Source of the DNA: Variovorax sp. CF079 | GTDB taxonomy: Bacteria > Pseudomonadota > Gammaproteobacteria > Burkholderiales > Burkholderiaceae_C | DNA length: 64,000 nucleotides | Assembly (NCBI RefSeq): GCF_900101545.1 | Contig: NZ_FMZU01000021.1 | Location: 80,638 to 144,637 of the forward strand | Reading direction: 5' to 3' | Shown here: piece by piece, positions 32,606-41,800 of the stretch | How positions within the stretch are numbered: position 1 is the stretch's first letter | Layout: each line of letters opens with the position of its first letter | The notes under the pieces: model-generated | Databases searched by the model: none | Told to the model about the DNA's origin: nothing | The model's input: the letters and a program-made list of their open reading frames with translations, nothing else | Translations under genes and position numbers: made by a program

Positions 32606-32869
32606 ATGGCGCGTCACCTTCTTTCCATCGCCCTTACCGTCGACCAGCACGACGATGGCGATTTCTATTGGATGCTCCTCGAGTCCTTCAACAACTCGAT
32701 GGAGTTCGAGTCCCTCATGGAATCCGCGAGCGGGTTCGAAACCTATATCGAAGCGCTCGACGCGGGCTACCTCATGCTCAAGCGGCTCTCGGACGATCCG
32801 GCCATCGGGCCCCAGGACGAGTTCGACGATCCCGGCGACCCCGCAAATAGCGTTAACAGGCCCTTCTAG
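32606..32869 (+). CDS. small acidic hypothetical protein
   Basis: 87 residues, no signal peptide, strongly acidic (many Asp and Glu in DQHDDGDFYWMLLES and the DEFDDPGD tail). No family recognised. Its stop codon overlaps that of the convergent gene at 32866. No clear ribosome site is seen, so the start is uncertain. Confidence 0.55.
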   Translation: MARHLLSIALTVDQHDDGDFYWMLLESFNNSMEFESLMESASGFETYIEALDAGYLMLKRLSDDPAIGPQDEFDDPGDPANSVNRPF

Positions 32870-33192
32870 CGCAAGAGCGCCGGCGTCGCTGCAGGGTCAG
32901 CGTCCTCCCGCGCCCGCTCGGCGCCTGCCTGGCGCGCCACATGCCACCAGAGCAGCATCCGCTCGAAACTGCCTTCGAAGCCGCGGTCGCGCAGCGCGTC
33001 GGCCACCAGCGAGCACTGCGCCGCGGTGCCGCGGTCCAGCACTTCGTTCGACGATGTCTCGGCGCACCGGAGGTAGACGTACTTGAGCTGCTGGATCGAT
33101 GCGGCTGCAATGAAGCTCGGCGCATCGGCGTGGACGACATGCGCGTTGAATGCCAGCGCGAACGCCAGCACCTGGATCGGCAGAATCTTCAT
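32866..33192 (-). CDS. exported hypothetical protein
   Basis: 108 residues. A signal peptide ends near VVHA (residue about 22). The mature part has two Cys (LRCAETSS and AQCSLVADAL) and a WWHVARQAG segment. No family recognised; probably periplasmic. It is followed by a convergent gene sharing stop bases. Confidence 0.6.
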   Translation of the reverse strand: MKILPIQVLAFALAFNAHVVHADAPSFIAAASIQQLKYVYLRCAETSSNEVLDRGTAAQCSLVADALRDRGFEGSFERMLLWWHVARQAGAERAREDADPAATPALLR

Positions 33193-33282
33193 GAAGGGCC
33201 CCTTCTTCGCGGACCTTCCGCGCAGAAGAATCGTCCCGCGCACGGGGGCGTCCTTCAATCCCGCGAATGCGTAACGGGGCGC

Positions 33283-33711
33283 TCAGCTCTGGATGTAGGT
33301 GCGCAGCTGCTCGATGGTCTGTTCATGGTCGGCGATGATGTCGTCCATCAGGTCGCGGATCGAGATCATGCCGACCACCCTGTCGCCATCGACCACCGGC
33401 AAGTGGCGGATACGCTTCTGGCTCATCAGCGTCATGCACTCGCGCGTGCGGGTGGCCGGCGTCACGGTCAGCACGTCGGGCGTCATGAGCTCGGCGACCA
33501 GCACCTCTTTGGAGTTCCGGCCCTGCAGCGCCACCTTGCGCGTGTAGTCGCGTTCGGAGATCACGCCGACCAGCTTGTCGTGCGACATCACCATGAGCGC
33601 GCCGACCTCGTGACGGGCCAGCGCCTCCAGCGCGTCGAACATCGTGGCGCCCGGTTCGATGCGCCAGACAGCCGAGTCGCGGCGCTTGAGCAGTTCGGAG
33701 ACAGGTTTCAT
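33283..33711 (-). CDS. CBS domain-containing protein
   Basis: 142 residues made of two CBS domains (about 8-62 and 72-130). Recognisable pieces are VGVISERDYTRKVALQGRNS and RIRHLPVVDGDRVVGMISIRD. Paired CBS domains bind adenosyl nucleotides and sense energy status. There is no catalytic domain, so it is likely a stand-alone sensor. It is preceded by a 186-bp gap that also holds the start region of the divergent cassette at 33898. Confidence 0.9.
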   Translation of the reverse strand: MKPVSELLKRRDSAVWRIEPGATMFDALEALARHEVGALMVMSHDKLVGVISERDYTRKVALQGRNSKEVLVAELMTPDVLTVTPATRTRECMTLMSQKRIRHLPVVDGDRVVGMISIRDLMDDIIADHEQTIEQLRTYIQS

Positions 33712-33897
33712 GGAAGGCCCTCCAGGAGAAACGTTTGCGTGCAACCCACGCAAGGGCCGCGCCAGCGCAAATCATAGGCGGCGCGCGCAACAGTCCCAAG
33801 GCTAAGCCGAAGGTCTACCCATTTCGTGAGATGGACACCCGCATCCGCGCGCATCACCATGCGACGCGCGGCTGCCTCTGCCGCCCGAGGAGCTGCG

Positions 33898-34305
33898 ATG
33901 CACATCCTGATGAGCAAGGGAAGCGTTGGCGACGATGTGGAGCGGCTGCGCCGCACACTCGCGAATGCGCTGGGCGGCGACGCGGAGTTCTTCCCTTCGC
34001 TGAAGAAGGCGAACACGCCGATCCTGGGCTTGGACCGCATCCACGACGAGGCCTACTCCGGCTGGGACGGCTCCTCCGACACGGGCGAAGCGCTCGCGCA
34101 CTGGCGCCAGGCCGCCAGGCTCGACAGCACCAGGCGGGTCAAGGACGGGCGCGTCCAGGTCGCGAAGGATGCGGCGGGCCGGCCCGTGCTGCAAGCTGCG
34201 GCACATGGCGGCTTCGACAACGACATCGACGTCGTCACGCGCACCCTCAAGCGCATCACGGGCGCCGAGCTCGCGCTGCCGGTGGACGATCTGCGGGGCT
34301 TATGA
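33898..34305 (+). CDS. peptidoglycan-binding-domain-like protein
   Basis: 135 residues, no signal peptide. The pattern KGSVGDDVERLRRTLANALG, then a Gly/Asp loop and DTGEALAHWRQAA, resembles a PG_binding_1 three-helix domain; a second weaker copy (GFDNDIDVVTRTLKRITG) follows. GAGGAG precedes ATG 33898. Its TGA overlaps the ATG of the next gene (ATGA), so the two products are made together. Its role is unknown; without an export signal, peptidoglycan contact would need its membrane-anchored partner. Confidence 0.6.
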   Translation: MHILMSKGSVGDDVERLRRTLANALGGDAEFFPSLKKANTPILGLDRIHDEAYSGWDGSSDTGEALAHWRQAARLDSTRRVKDGRVQVAKDAAGRPVLQAAAHGGFDNDIDVVTRTLKRITGAELALPVDDLRGL

Positions 34306-35210
34306 GCGCTCGACGCATGGCCACCTCCAAGCCGACACCCCCGGAAGCCAAGGACGCGCCTGCATATTCGAGTGCGGCACTGGAATGGGCCAGGCTTCTG
34401 CTGCCAGTGCTCGTTTCCTGGCCGCTGGTCGTGCTGGTCGTTGCCTATCTTTTCCATGACACGCTGGGCGGGCTCATCACCCGCTTCGCGCAGTCCACCG
34501 AGGGCAAGGCCGAACTGGGGCCGTTCAAGATGGAACTCGGCAAGCCGGTACTGCCGCCGCAATACCGGCCGCAAACCGCCGATCCGCGGCAGGACGAGAT
34601 CGATCTTTCGTCCGCCATCGGCAAGATCGGCGACACGGGCCCCGAAGGCACGACCGTCGGCTTCTCGGTGGCCTATCTCATCCAGGCGGCGGCCAGCGAG
34701 GCCGGCAAGGAGGTGGTCGTCTCGCCGCGCGGCATCTATGTGCTGTCGAAGAAATACGACGAGTGGCCCGGCGAGAACTATGAAGGCTCGTCCTTGCTCG
34801 GTGCCGTGAAGGCCGCCAAGGAGGAGGGGGTCTACCTCGAGAAGGACTGGCCTTACGATCAGAAAACCGTGCCCGTCGGCAAGAAGCCTGCCTTCAAGCT
34901 CAAGAGCTATGCGCAGGCAAAGTCCATCACGGCCATCCTGAACGCGCTGCGCGAGAAGAAGGTCGTCGCGCTGACCGTGCAGGTGACGGAGGACTTCGAT
35001 CACGTGTCCAAAGAAGGTCGGGTAACCATCAAGCTGCCGCTGCGCGACCTTGGGAGAAAGGCGATCACCATCGTCGGCTATGACGCGAAGACCGCGGAGT
35101 TCAAGTTCGCCAACGACTGGGGAACGGGATGGGGATCGGGCGGCTTCGGCTGGATCAAGGACACCGACCTGGCCCGCATACTGGACGACGGCTATACGGT
35201 CGAACTCTAG
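34302..35210 (+). CDS. membrane-anchored papain-fold (C1) protein with lost catalytic residues
   Basis: 302 residues. One membrane span at about 31-51 (RLLLPVLVSWPLVVLVVAYL) is followed by a C1A cysteine-protease fold. The GDTGPEGTTVGFSVAYL stretch aligns with the papain oxyanion/Cys segment (D-Q-G-x-x-G-S-C-x-A-F-A): the oxyanion Gln is T112 and the catalytic Cys is T118. The His segment (H-A-x3-V-G-Y) reads KAITIVGY, so His is K253. The Asn position is kept (N271 in FANDWGTGWG). It is therefore probably a pseudo-peptidase that binds rather than cuts. Coupled to the upstream gene by ATGA. Confidence 0.75.
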   Translation: MSARRMATSKPTPPEAKDAPAYSSAALEWARLLLPVLVSWPLVVLVVAYLFHDTLGGLITRFAQSTEGKAELGPFKMELGKPVLPPQYRPQTADPRQDEIDLSSAIGKIGDTGPEGTTVGFSVAYLIQAAASEAGKEVVVSPRGIYVLSKKYDEWPGENYEGSSLLGAVKAAKEEGVYLEKDWPYDQKTVPVGKKPAFKLKSYAQAKSITAILNALREKKVVALTVQVTEDFDHVSKEGRVTIKLPLRDLGRKAITIVGYDAKTAEFKFANDWGTGWGSGGFGWIKDTDLARILDDGYTVEL

Positions 35211-35250
35211 TGACTGACGACAGAATGGAAGAAGAATCAGCAGCGAGCAC

Positions 35251-35652
35251 ATGAGTATCGTGATCGACACCAACATCGCCCTCGACCTGCTGGTCTTCGA
35301 CGACCCCGCCTGCCTGCCGCTCGCCGCGGCCCTCGATGCCGGCGAGCTGCGCTGGCTCGCCACCGCGGCGATGCGCGACGAGTTCGCGCGCGTGCTCGGC
35401 TATCGCCTGATCGCCGCGCGCCTGGCGCAGAACGGCCGCGATGCCGAAAGCGTGCTGGCGGCCTTCGACCGCCGGGTGGGGCCGGTGAGCGAGGCGCCGG
35501 CGCGCGCGCCCTGCACCTGCAGCGACCCCGACGACCAGATCTTCATCGACCTTGCGGTGGCGCATCGCGCGCGGCTCCTGAGCAAGGACCGGGCGGTGCT
35601 CGCGATGCGCAGGCGGCTGGCGGCGCTGGGTGTTGCAGTCTCCGGGATCTAG
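35251..35652 (+). CDS. PIN domain protein (COG1569-type)
   Basis: 133 residues: PIN-fold ribonuclease-like protein. Acidic residues fit the metal site: IDTNIALDLL at the N-terminus, RDEFARVL, and CSDPDDQIFIDLAVAHRA. Members of this group are often annotated as toxin components, but no antitoxin gene fits in the 40 bp upstream or directly downstream. Whether it is a toxin or a solitary RNase is open. Confidence 0.8.
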   Translation: MSIVIDTNIALDLLVFDDPACLPLAAALDAGELRWLATAAMRDEFARVLGYRLIAARLAQNGRDAESVLAAFDRRVGPVSEAPARAPCTCSDPDDQIFIDLAVAHRARLLSKDRAVLAMRRRLAALGVAVSGI

Positions 35653-35722
35653 GGTAGGCCCACTAGCCGCTCGACGCGCGCAGCGCTGCGGCCGGCGACG
35701 AAGCGGCTCTGACATGACGGCG

Positions 35723-35754
35723 TTGCCAGGGCAAAAGTACTACTTTCGTATAAA
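35723..35754 (+). promoter_or_regulatory. candidate promoter and palindrome before the RTX adhesin
   Basis: TTGCCA (35723-35728) and TATAAA (35749-35754) are 20 bp apart, longer than the ideal 17. A perfect 13-bp palindrome AAAGTA-C-TACTTT (35734-35746) lies between them, a typical operator position. It is the only AT-rich stretch in the 218-bp gap before the adhesin. Confidence 0.4.
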
Positions 35755-35870
35755 CCGTTCCGGTACTTGTCGACGAGGAAGAGAGGACATCCGTCCCATG
35801 CGCTTGAGAGCGATGACCTTGATGATGGTCTTCATATCGCCGGCATTCCCGGTGCTCTTCAAGGAAAAAC

Positions 35871-38800
35871 ATGGCGACCATGACCGGGTCCAACGGAGAC
35901 GACAACCTCACAGGCACCGTCGGCAACGACACCATCAACAGCGGCAACGGCGATGACAGCGTCGATGGCGGTAGCGGTAATGATTCGCTGAATGGCGGAG
36001 CGGGAAGCGACGCCCTCGACGGCGGCAGCGGCAGCGACCAGCTCAACGGGGGCTCGGGGAGCGACACGCTGATCTACAACGTGAGCGAAAACCTCGCGGC
36101 GGGCACGAAGGACGTGTACACGGGCGGGTCGGGTGTCGATACGCTTGAACTCCAACTCACCAGCGCGCAGTGGCTGGAGTCTTCCACCCAGACACAAATT
36201 GCCGCCTACCTGGCGCATCTTTCCGCTGTCACCAACGCCAGGACGGGTGAGGTTTCCAATGGCTCGGCCAGCGATTTCGTCTTTAGCTTCGGGTCGTCCA
36301 CGCTGACGGTCCAGATGACGGAAGTCTTGAGAATCCTCGTGGACGGCATCGAACAGAATCCGGCCAACGAAGCGGTGACGGCGCTGAGCGAGGTCAAGAC
36401 GACGACCGAAGATGGCCCGGGGGTGCAGATCCATGTCCTGCAGAACGATCTGGTTCCCGACCTGGTCAAGACCTTGGCGCTCGCCTCGGCTCCGACTCAC
36501 GGAACGGCGACCCTTGTTCAGCCGGCCATGGACAGTCCATCGACGTGGTATTTCCAGTACCAGCCCAACCCGGCTGATTTCCAGTACCTGGCCGCGGGCG
36601 AGAGCGCGACCGACACCTTCACGTACGAGGTGAAGGACGCCGACGGAAGCAGCGGTCTGGCGACGGTGACCATCACCATCACCGGCACCAACGACGTGCC
36701 GGTGATTGGCGGGGTAGTCAGCGGCGCCGTAAGCGAGGACGACTCGACGCCGAATCTGAGCACCAGCGGCGTGTTGGCGATTGCCGATGTCGATCAAGGA
36801 CAGTCCAACTTCACGCCTCAGGCAAGCGCGGCTGGCAGCAACGGCTACGGCAGCTTCAGCTTGCTGGCTGATGGCAGCTGGAGCTACACGGCTGACAACA
36901 GCCAAGCAGCGATCCAACAGTTGGGCGCGGGCCAGTCGATCAGCGACAGCTTCACTGCCGTGTCGTTCGACGGCACAGCCAGCCAGCTCGTGACCGTGAC
37001 CATCACCGGCACCAACGACGTGCCGGTGATCGGTGGCGTGGCAAGTGGTGCGGTGAGCGAGGACGACTCGACGCCGAACCTGGGCACCAGCGGCGTGTTG
37101 GCGATTGCCGATGTCGATCAAGGTCAGTCCAACTTCACGCCTCAGGCAAGCACCGTTGGCAGCAACGACTACGGCAGCTTCACGCTGGCGACTGATGGCA
37201 GCTGGAGCTACACGGCTGACAACAGCCAAGTAGCGATCCAACAGCTGGGCGTGGGCCAATCGATCAGCGACAGCTTCACCGCAGTGTCATCCGACGGTAC
37301 AGCCAGCCAGCTCGTGACCGTGACCATCACCGGTACCAACGACGTGCCGGTCATCGGTGGGGTGGCAAGCGGCGCAGTGCAGGAAGATGCCGGCGTGGTC
37401 GGCAGCAACCTTGCGACGAGCGGTGTGCTGACCATTGCCGATGTTGATCAGGGCCAGTCGAACTTCGTCCCTCAAGCAAGCACTGCCGGCATCAACGGCT
37501 ACGGCAGCTTCAGCTTGCTGACCGATGGCAGCTGGAGCTACACGGCTGACAACAGCCAAGCAGCGATCCAACAGCTGGGCGCGGGCCAGTCGATCAGCGA
37601 CAGCTTCATCGCAGTCTCGTCCGATGGCACGGCGAGCCAAGTGGTGACCGTGACCATCACCGGTACCAACGACGTGCCGGTGATCGGCGGCGGCGCAAAC
37701 GGCGCGGTGAGCGAGGACGACTCGACGCCGAACCTGAGCACCAGCGGCGTGTTGGCGATTGCCGATGTCGATGCAGGCCAATCCAACTTCGCGCCCCAAG
37801 CAAGCACTGCCGGCAGCAACGGCTACGGCAGCTTCAGCTTGCTGGCTGATGGCAGCTGGAGCTACACCGCCGACAACAGCCAAGCAGCGATCCAGCAGCT
37901 GGGTGCCGGCCAGTCGATCAGCGACAGCTTCACGGCCATGTCGTCCGACGGCACGGCCAGCCAGGTGGTGACTGTGACCGTCAGCGGAACCAACGATGTG
38001 CCGGTAATCGGTGGCGTGGCCAGCGGCGCCGTAAGCGAGGATGACTCGACACCGAACCTGAGCACCAGCGGCGTGTTGACGATTGCCGATGTCGACCAAG
38101 GTCAGTCCAACTTCGCGCCTCAGGCAAGCACCGTTGGCAGCAACGGCTACGGCAGCTTCACGCTGGCGGCTGATGGCAGCTGGGGCTACACGGCCAGCAA
38201 CGGCCAAGGCGCAATTCAGCAACTGGGTGCGGGGCAGTCGATCAGCGACAGCTTCACCGCAGTCTCCTCAGACGGTACAGCCAGCCAGCTCGTGACCGTG
38301 ACCATCACCGGCACCAACGACGTGCCGGTCATCGGTGGCGTGGCCAGCGGCGCGGTGAGCGAGGACGATTCGACGCCGAACCTGGGCGCCAGCGGCGTGT
38401 TGACGGTTGCCGATGTCGACCAAGGTCAGTCCAGCTTCACGCCGCAGGCAAGCACCGCCGGCAGCAACGGCTATGGCAGTTTCACGCTGGCGGCTGATGG
38501 CAGTTGGAGCTACACGGCTGACAACAGCCAAGCAGCAATCCAGCAGCTGGGTGCCGGCCAGTCGATCAGCGACAGCTTCACGGCCATGTCGTCCGACGGC
38601 ACGGCCAGCCAGGTGGTGACTGTGACCATCGCCGGCACCAACGACGTGCCGGTGATCGGCGGCGTGGCCAGCGCTGCGGTGAGCGAGGACAACTCAACGC
38701 CCAACCTGAGCACGAGCGGCGTGCTGACCATTGCCGATGTCGACCAGGGCCAGTCCAGTTTCGCGACTCAGGCCGGCACTGCCGGCAGCAACGGCTATGG

Positions 38801-41800
38801 CAGCTTCAGCTTGCTGGCCGACGGGAGCTGGAGCTACACAGCCAACAATAGCCAAAGTGCGATCCAGCAGCTGGGTGCGGGGCAGTCGATCAGTGACAGC
38901 TTCACCGCAGTCTCCTTTGACGGCACGGCGAGCCAAGTGGTGACGGTGACCATCACCGGCACCAACGACGTGCCGGTCATCGGTGGGGTAGTCAGCGGCG
39001 CGGTGCAAGAAGATGTGGGCGTCATCGGCAGCAACCTTGCGACCAGTGGTGCGCTGACGGTTGCCGATGTCGACCAAGGTCAGTCCAGCTTCACGCCGCA
39101 GGCAAGCACCGCCGGCAGCAACGGCTATGGCAGTTTCACGCTGGCGGCTGATGGCAGCTGGGGCTACACGGCCAGCAACGGCCAAGGCGCAATTCAGCAG
39201 TTGGGTGCTGGGCAATCGATCAGCGACAGCTTCATAGCAGTCTCGTCCGATGGCACGGCGAGCCAAGTGGTGACCGTGACCATCACCGGCACCAACGACG
39301 TGCCGGTGATTGGCGGGGTAGTCAGCGGCGCCGTAAGCGAGGACGACTCGACGCTGAATCTGAGCACCAGCGGCGTGTTGGCGATTGCCGATGTCGATCA
39401 AGGACAGTCCAACTTCACGCCTCAGGCAAGCGCGACTGGCAGCAACGGCTACGGCTACGGCAGCTTCAGCTTGCTGGCTGATGGCAGCTGGAGCTACACG
39501 GCTGACAACAGCCAAGCAGCGATCCAACAGTTGGGCGCGGGCCAGTCGATCAGCGACAGCTTCACTGCCGTGTCGTTCGACGGCACAGCCAGCCAGCTCG
39601 TGACCGTGACCATCACCGGCACCAACGACGTGCCGGTGATCGGTGGCGTGGCAAGTGGTGCGGTGAGCGAGGATGACTCGACACCGAACCTGAGCACCAG
39701 CGGTGCGCTGACGATTGCCGATATCGACCAGGGCCAGTCCAGCTTCACGGCCCAGGCCGGCACCGCCGGCAGCAACGGCTATGGCAGCTTCACGCTGGCG
39801 GCGGACGGTAACTGGAGCTACACGGCCAGCAACGGCCAAGGCGCAATTCAACAGTTGGGTGCCGGCCAGTCGATCAGCGACAGCTTCACGGCGACGTCGT
39901 CCGACGGCACGGCCAGCCAGCTCGTGACGGTAACTATCAGCGGCACCAACGATGCGCCGGTCCTGAGTGCTGCCGCGACACCGGTCCTGGCATCGGTCAA
40001 CGAGGACGCGGGCGCACCGGCTGGAGCCGTCGGCACGCTCGTGTCCAGCCTGGTGAATCTCAACCCGCCGGCCGGCGGTCTCGACAACGTGACCGATGCG
40101 GACAACGGCGCCATCACCGGCATTGCGCTGACGGGTGTGAATAGCGCCAATGGGACTTGGTGGTATTCCACCAATGGAGGGAGCGACTGGACGGCGGTCG
40201 GTGCAGTTTCGGACACCTCTGCGCTGCTGCTGGCTGCCGACACGAACACGCGCGTCTACTTTCAGGGCGATTCCAACTTCAACGGCACCGTCAGCGACGG
40301 CATCACCTTCCGCGCCTGGGATCAAACCAGCGGTACGGCCGGCACCATGGTGAGCACTGCAGCCAGCGGGGGCAGCTCCGCATTCTCGAGCGCCACCGAC
40401 ACGGCGAGCATCGCAGTCAGCGCGGTGAACGACAACCCGGTCACGGCGGGCGACAGGATCATTGTCTCGAGCAATACGCTCGTCACGATGTCGGTGAGCT
40501 CGCTGCTCGGCAACGACACCGACATCGATGGTCTCGCCTTGACGATCACCAGCGTCGGCGGCGCGGTCGGAATTTCCGGCCTGACCCTGAACGCCGCCAA
40601 CGGCACGATCAGCTTCACCAGCGGCAACACGGCGGGAGCCACGGCCGGCAGTTTCCAGTACACCGTGTCGGACGGCGCCGGGGGCACCGCGACGGCGACG
40701 GCGACGATCGACATCAGGGCCGTGTCCGCCGGAAACGGCACCGACGAGATCGATCTCAGCGCGGCCGGCACGTATCAGGCCTCCTACATCGATGGCCGCG
40801 GCGGTGCCGACGAGCTGACGGGTGGTGCGGCCGGTGACGTCTTCATCGGAGGAATCGGCAACCAGGCCGACACGCTGCTCGGCTCTTCCGGCAACGACAT
40901 CCTGATCGGCGGCGACGGCAACGACACACTGTCGGGCGGCGCCGGCAACGATGTGCTGCGAGGCGGCCTCGGCAGTAACGACTCGATGAATGGCGGCGCC
41001 GGCGGCGAGGACCTGCTCGACTTCTCGGACGGGACCGTGGCGGTCAATTTCACGCTGGTCCAGAGTGCCGCATCCACCAGCATCGCCAACGGCACCGGCG
41101 GGCTCGGCAACAACGACACGTACCAGAACATCGAGGGCGTCATCGGCACTGCCAGCGCCGACAACCTCACCGGCAGCGCATCGAACGACATCATCCGCGG
41201 CGGCGCCGGCAGCGACACACTCGACGGCGCCGGCGGCGCAGGAGACCTGCTCGACTTCTCGGACGGCACGGCCGGCCTCACGTTCACGCTGACACAAGGC
41301 AGCAGCGCGACGAGCTTCAATGCCAGCGCCGCCGGGCTCGGCTCCGACACCTACAAGAACTTCGAGGGCGTCATCGGCACGGCCTTCGCCGACACGATCA
41401 CCGGCTCGGCGTCTGCCGACCAGTTGCGCGGCGGCGGCGGCAACGATGCGATCGACGGCCTCGGCGGCGACGATCGGATCGTCGGCGGGACGGGTGCCGA
41501 CACGCTTACCGGCGGCGCCGACAACGACACCTTCGTCTTCGACTCGGCGCCGAACGCCGTGGACGCCATCTCCGACTTCGACGCCTCGGGGTCGGCGGCG
41601 AGCGGCGACCTGATCGAGCTGTCGCTCGGAACCTTCACGGCCCTCTCGACCGCGAGCGGCAGCACGCTGTCGGCGACCGAGTTCGCATCCTTGGACGGCG
41701 GCGGTGCCGGAGACGCAGTGGGCTCGGGCGTGCACGTGATCTACGACAGCGCGACCGGCAACCTGTACTACGACGCGGACGGCCTCAGCGCCGCCAACCG

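Noticed and set aside
36687..39944. Regular repeats as a possible CRISPR array
   Set aside because: Units are 324-330 bp, contiguous, without spacers, and encode VCBS domains in frame.
38694..41735. 1013-codon open frame antisense to the adhesin
   Set aside because: The repetition of the sense-strand codon pattern keeps the opposite frame free of stops; the product is low complexity with no family features.
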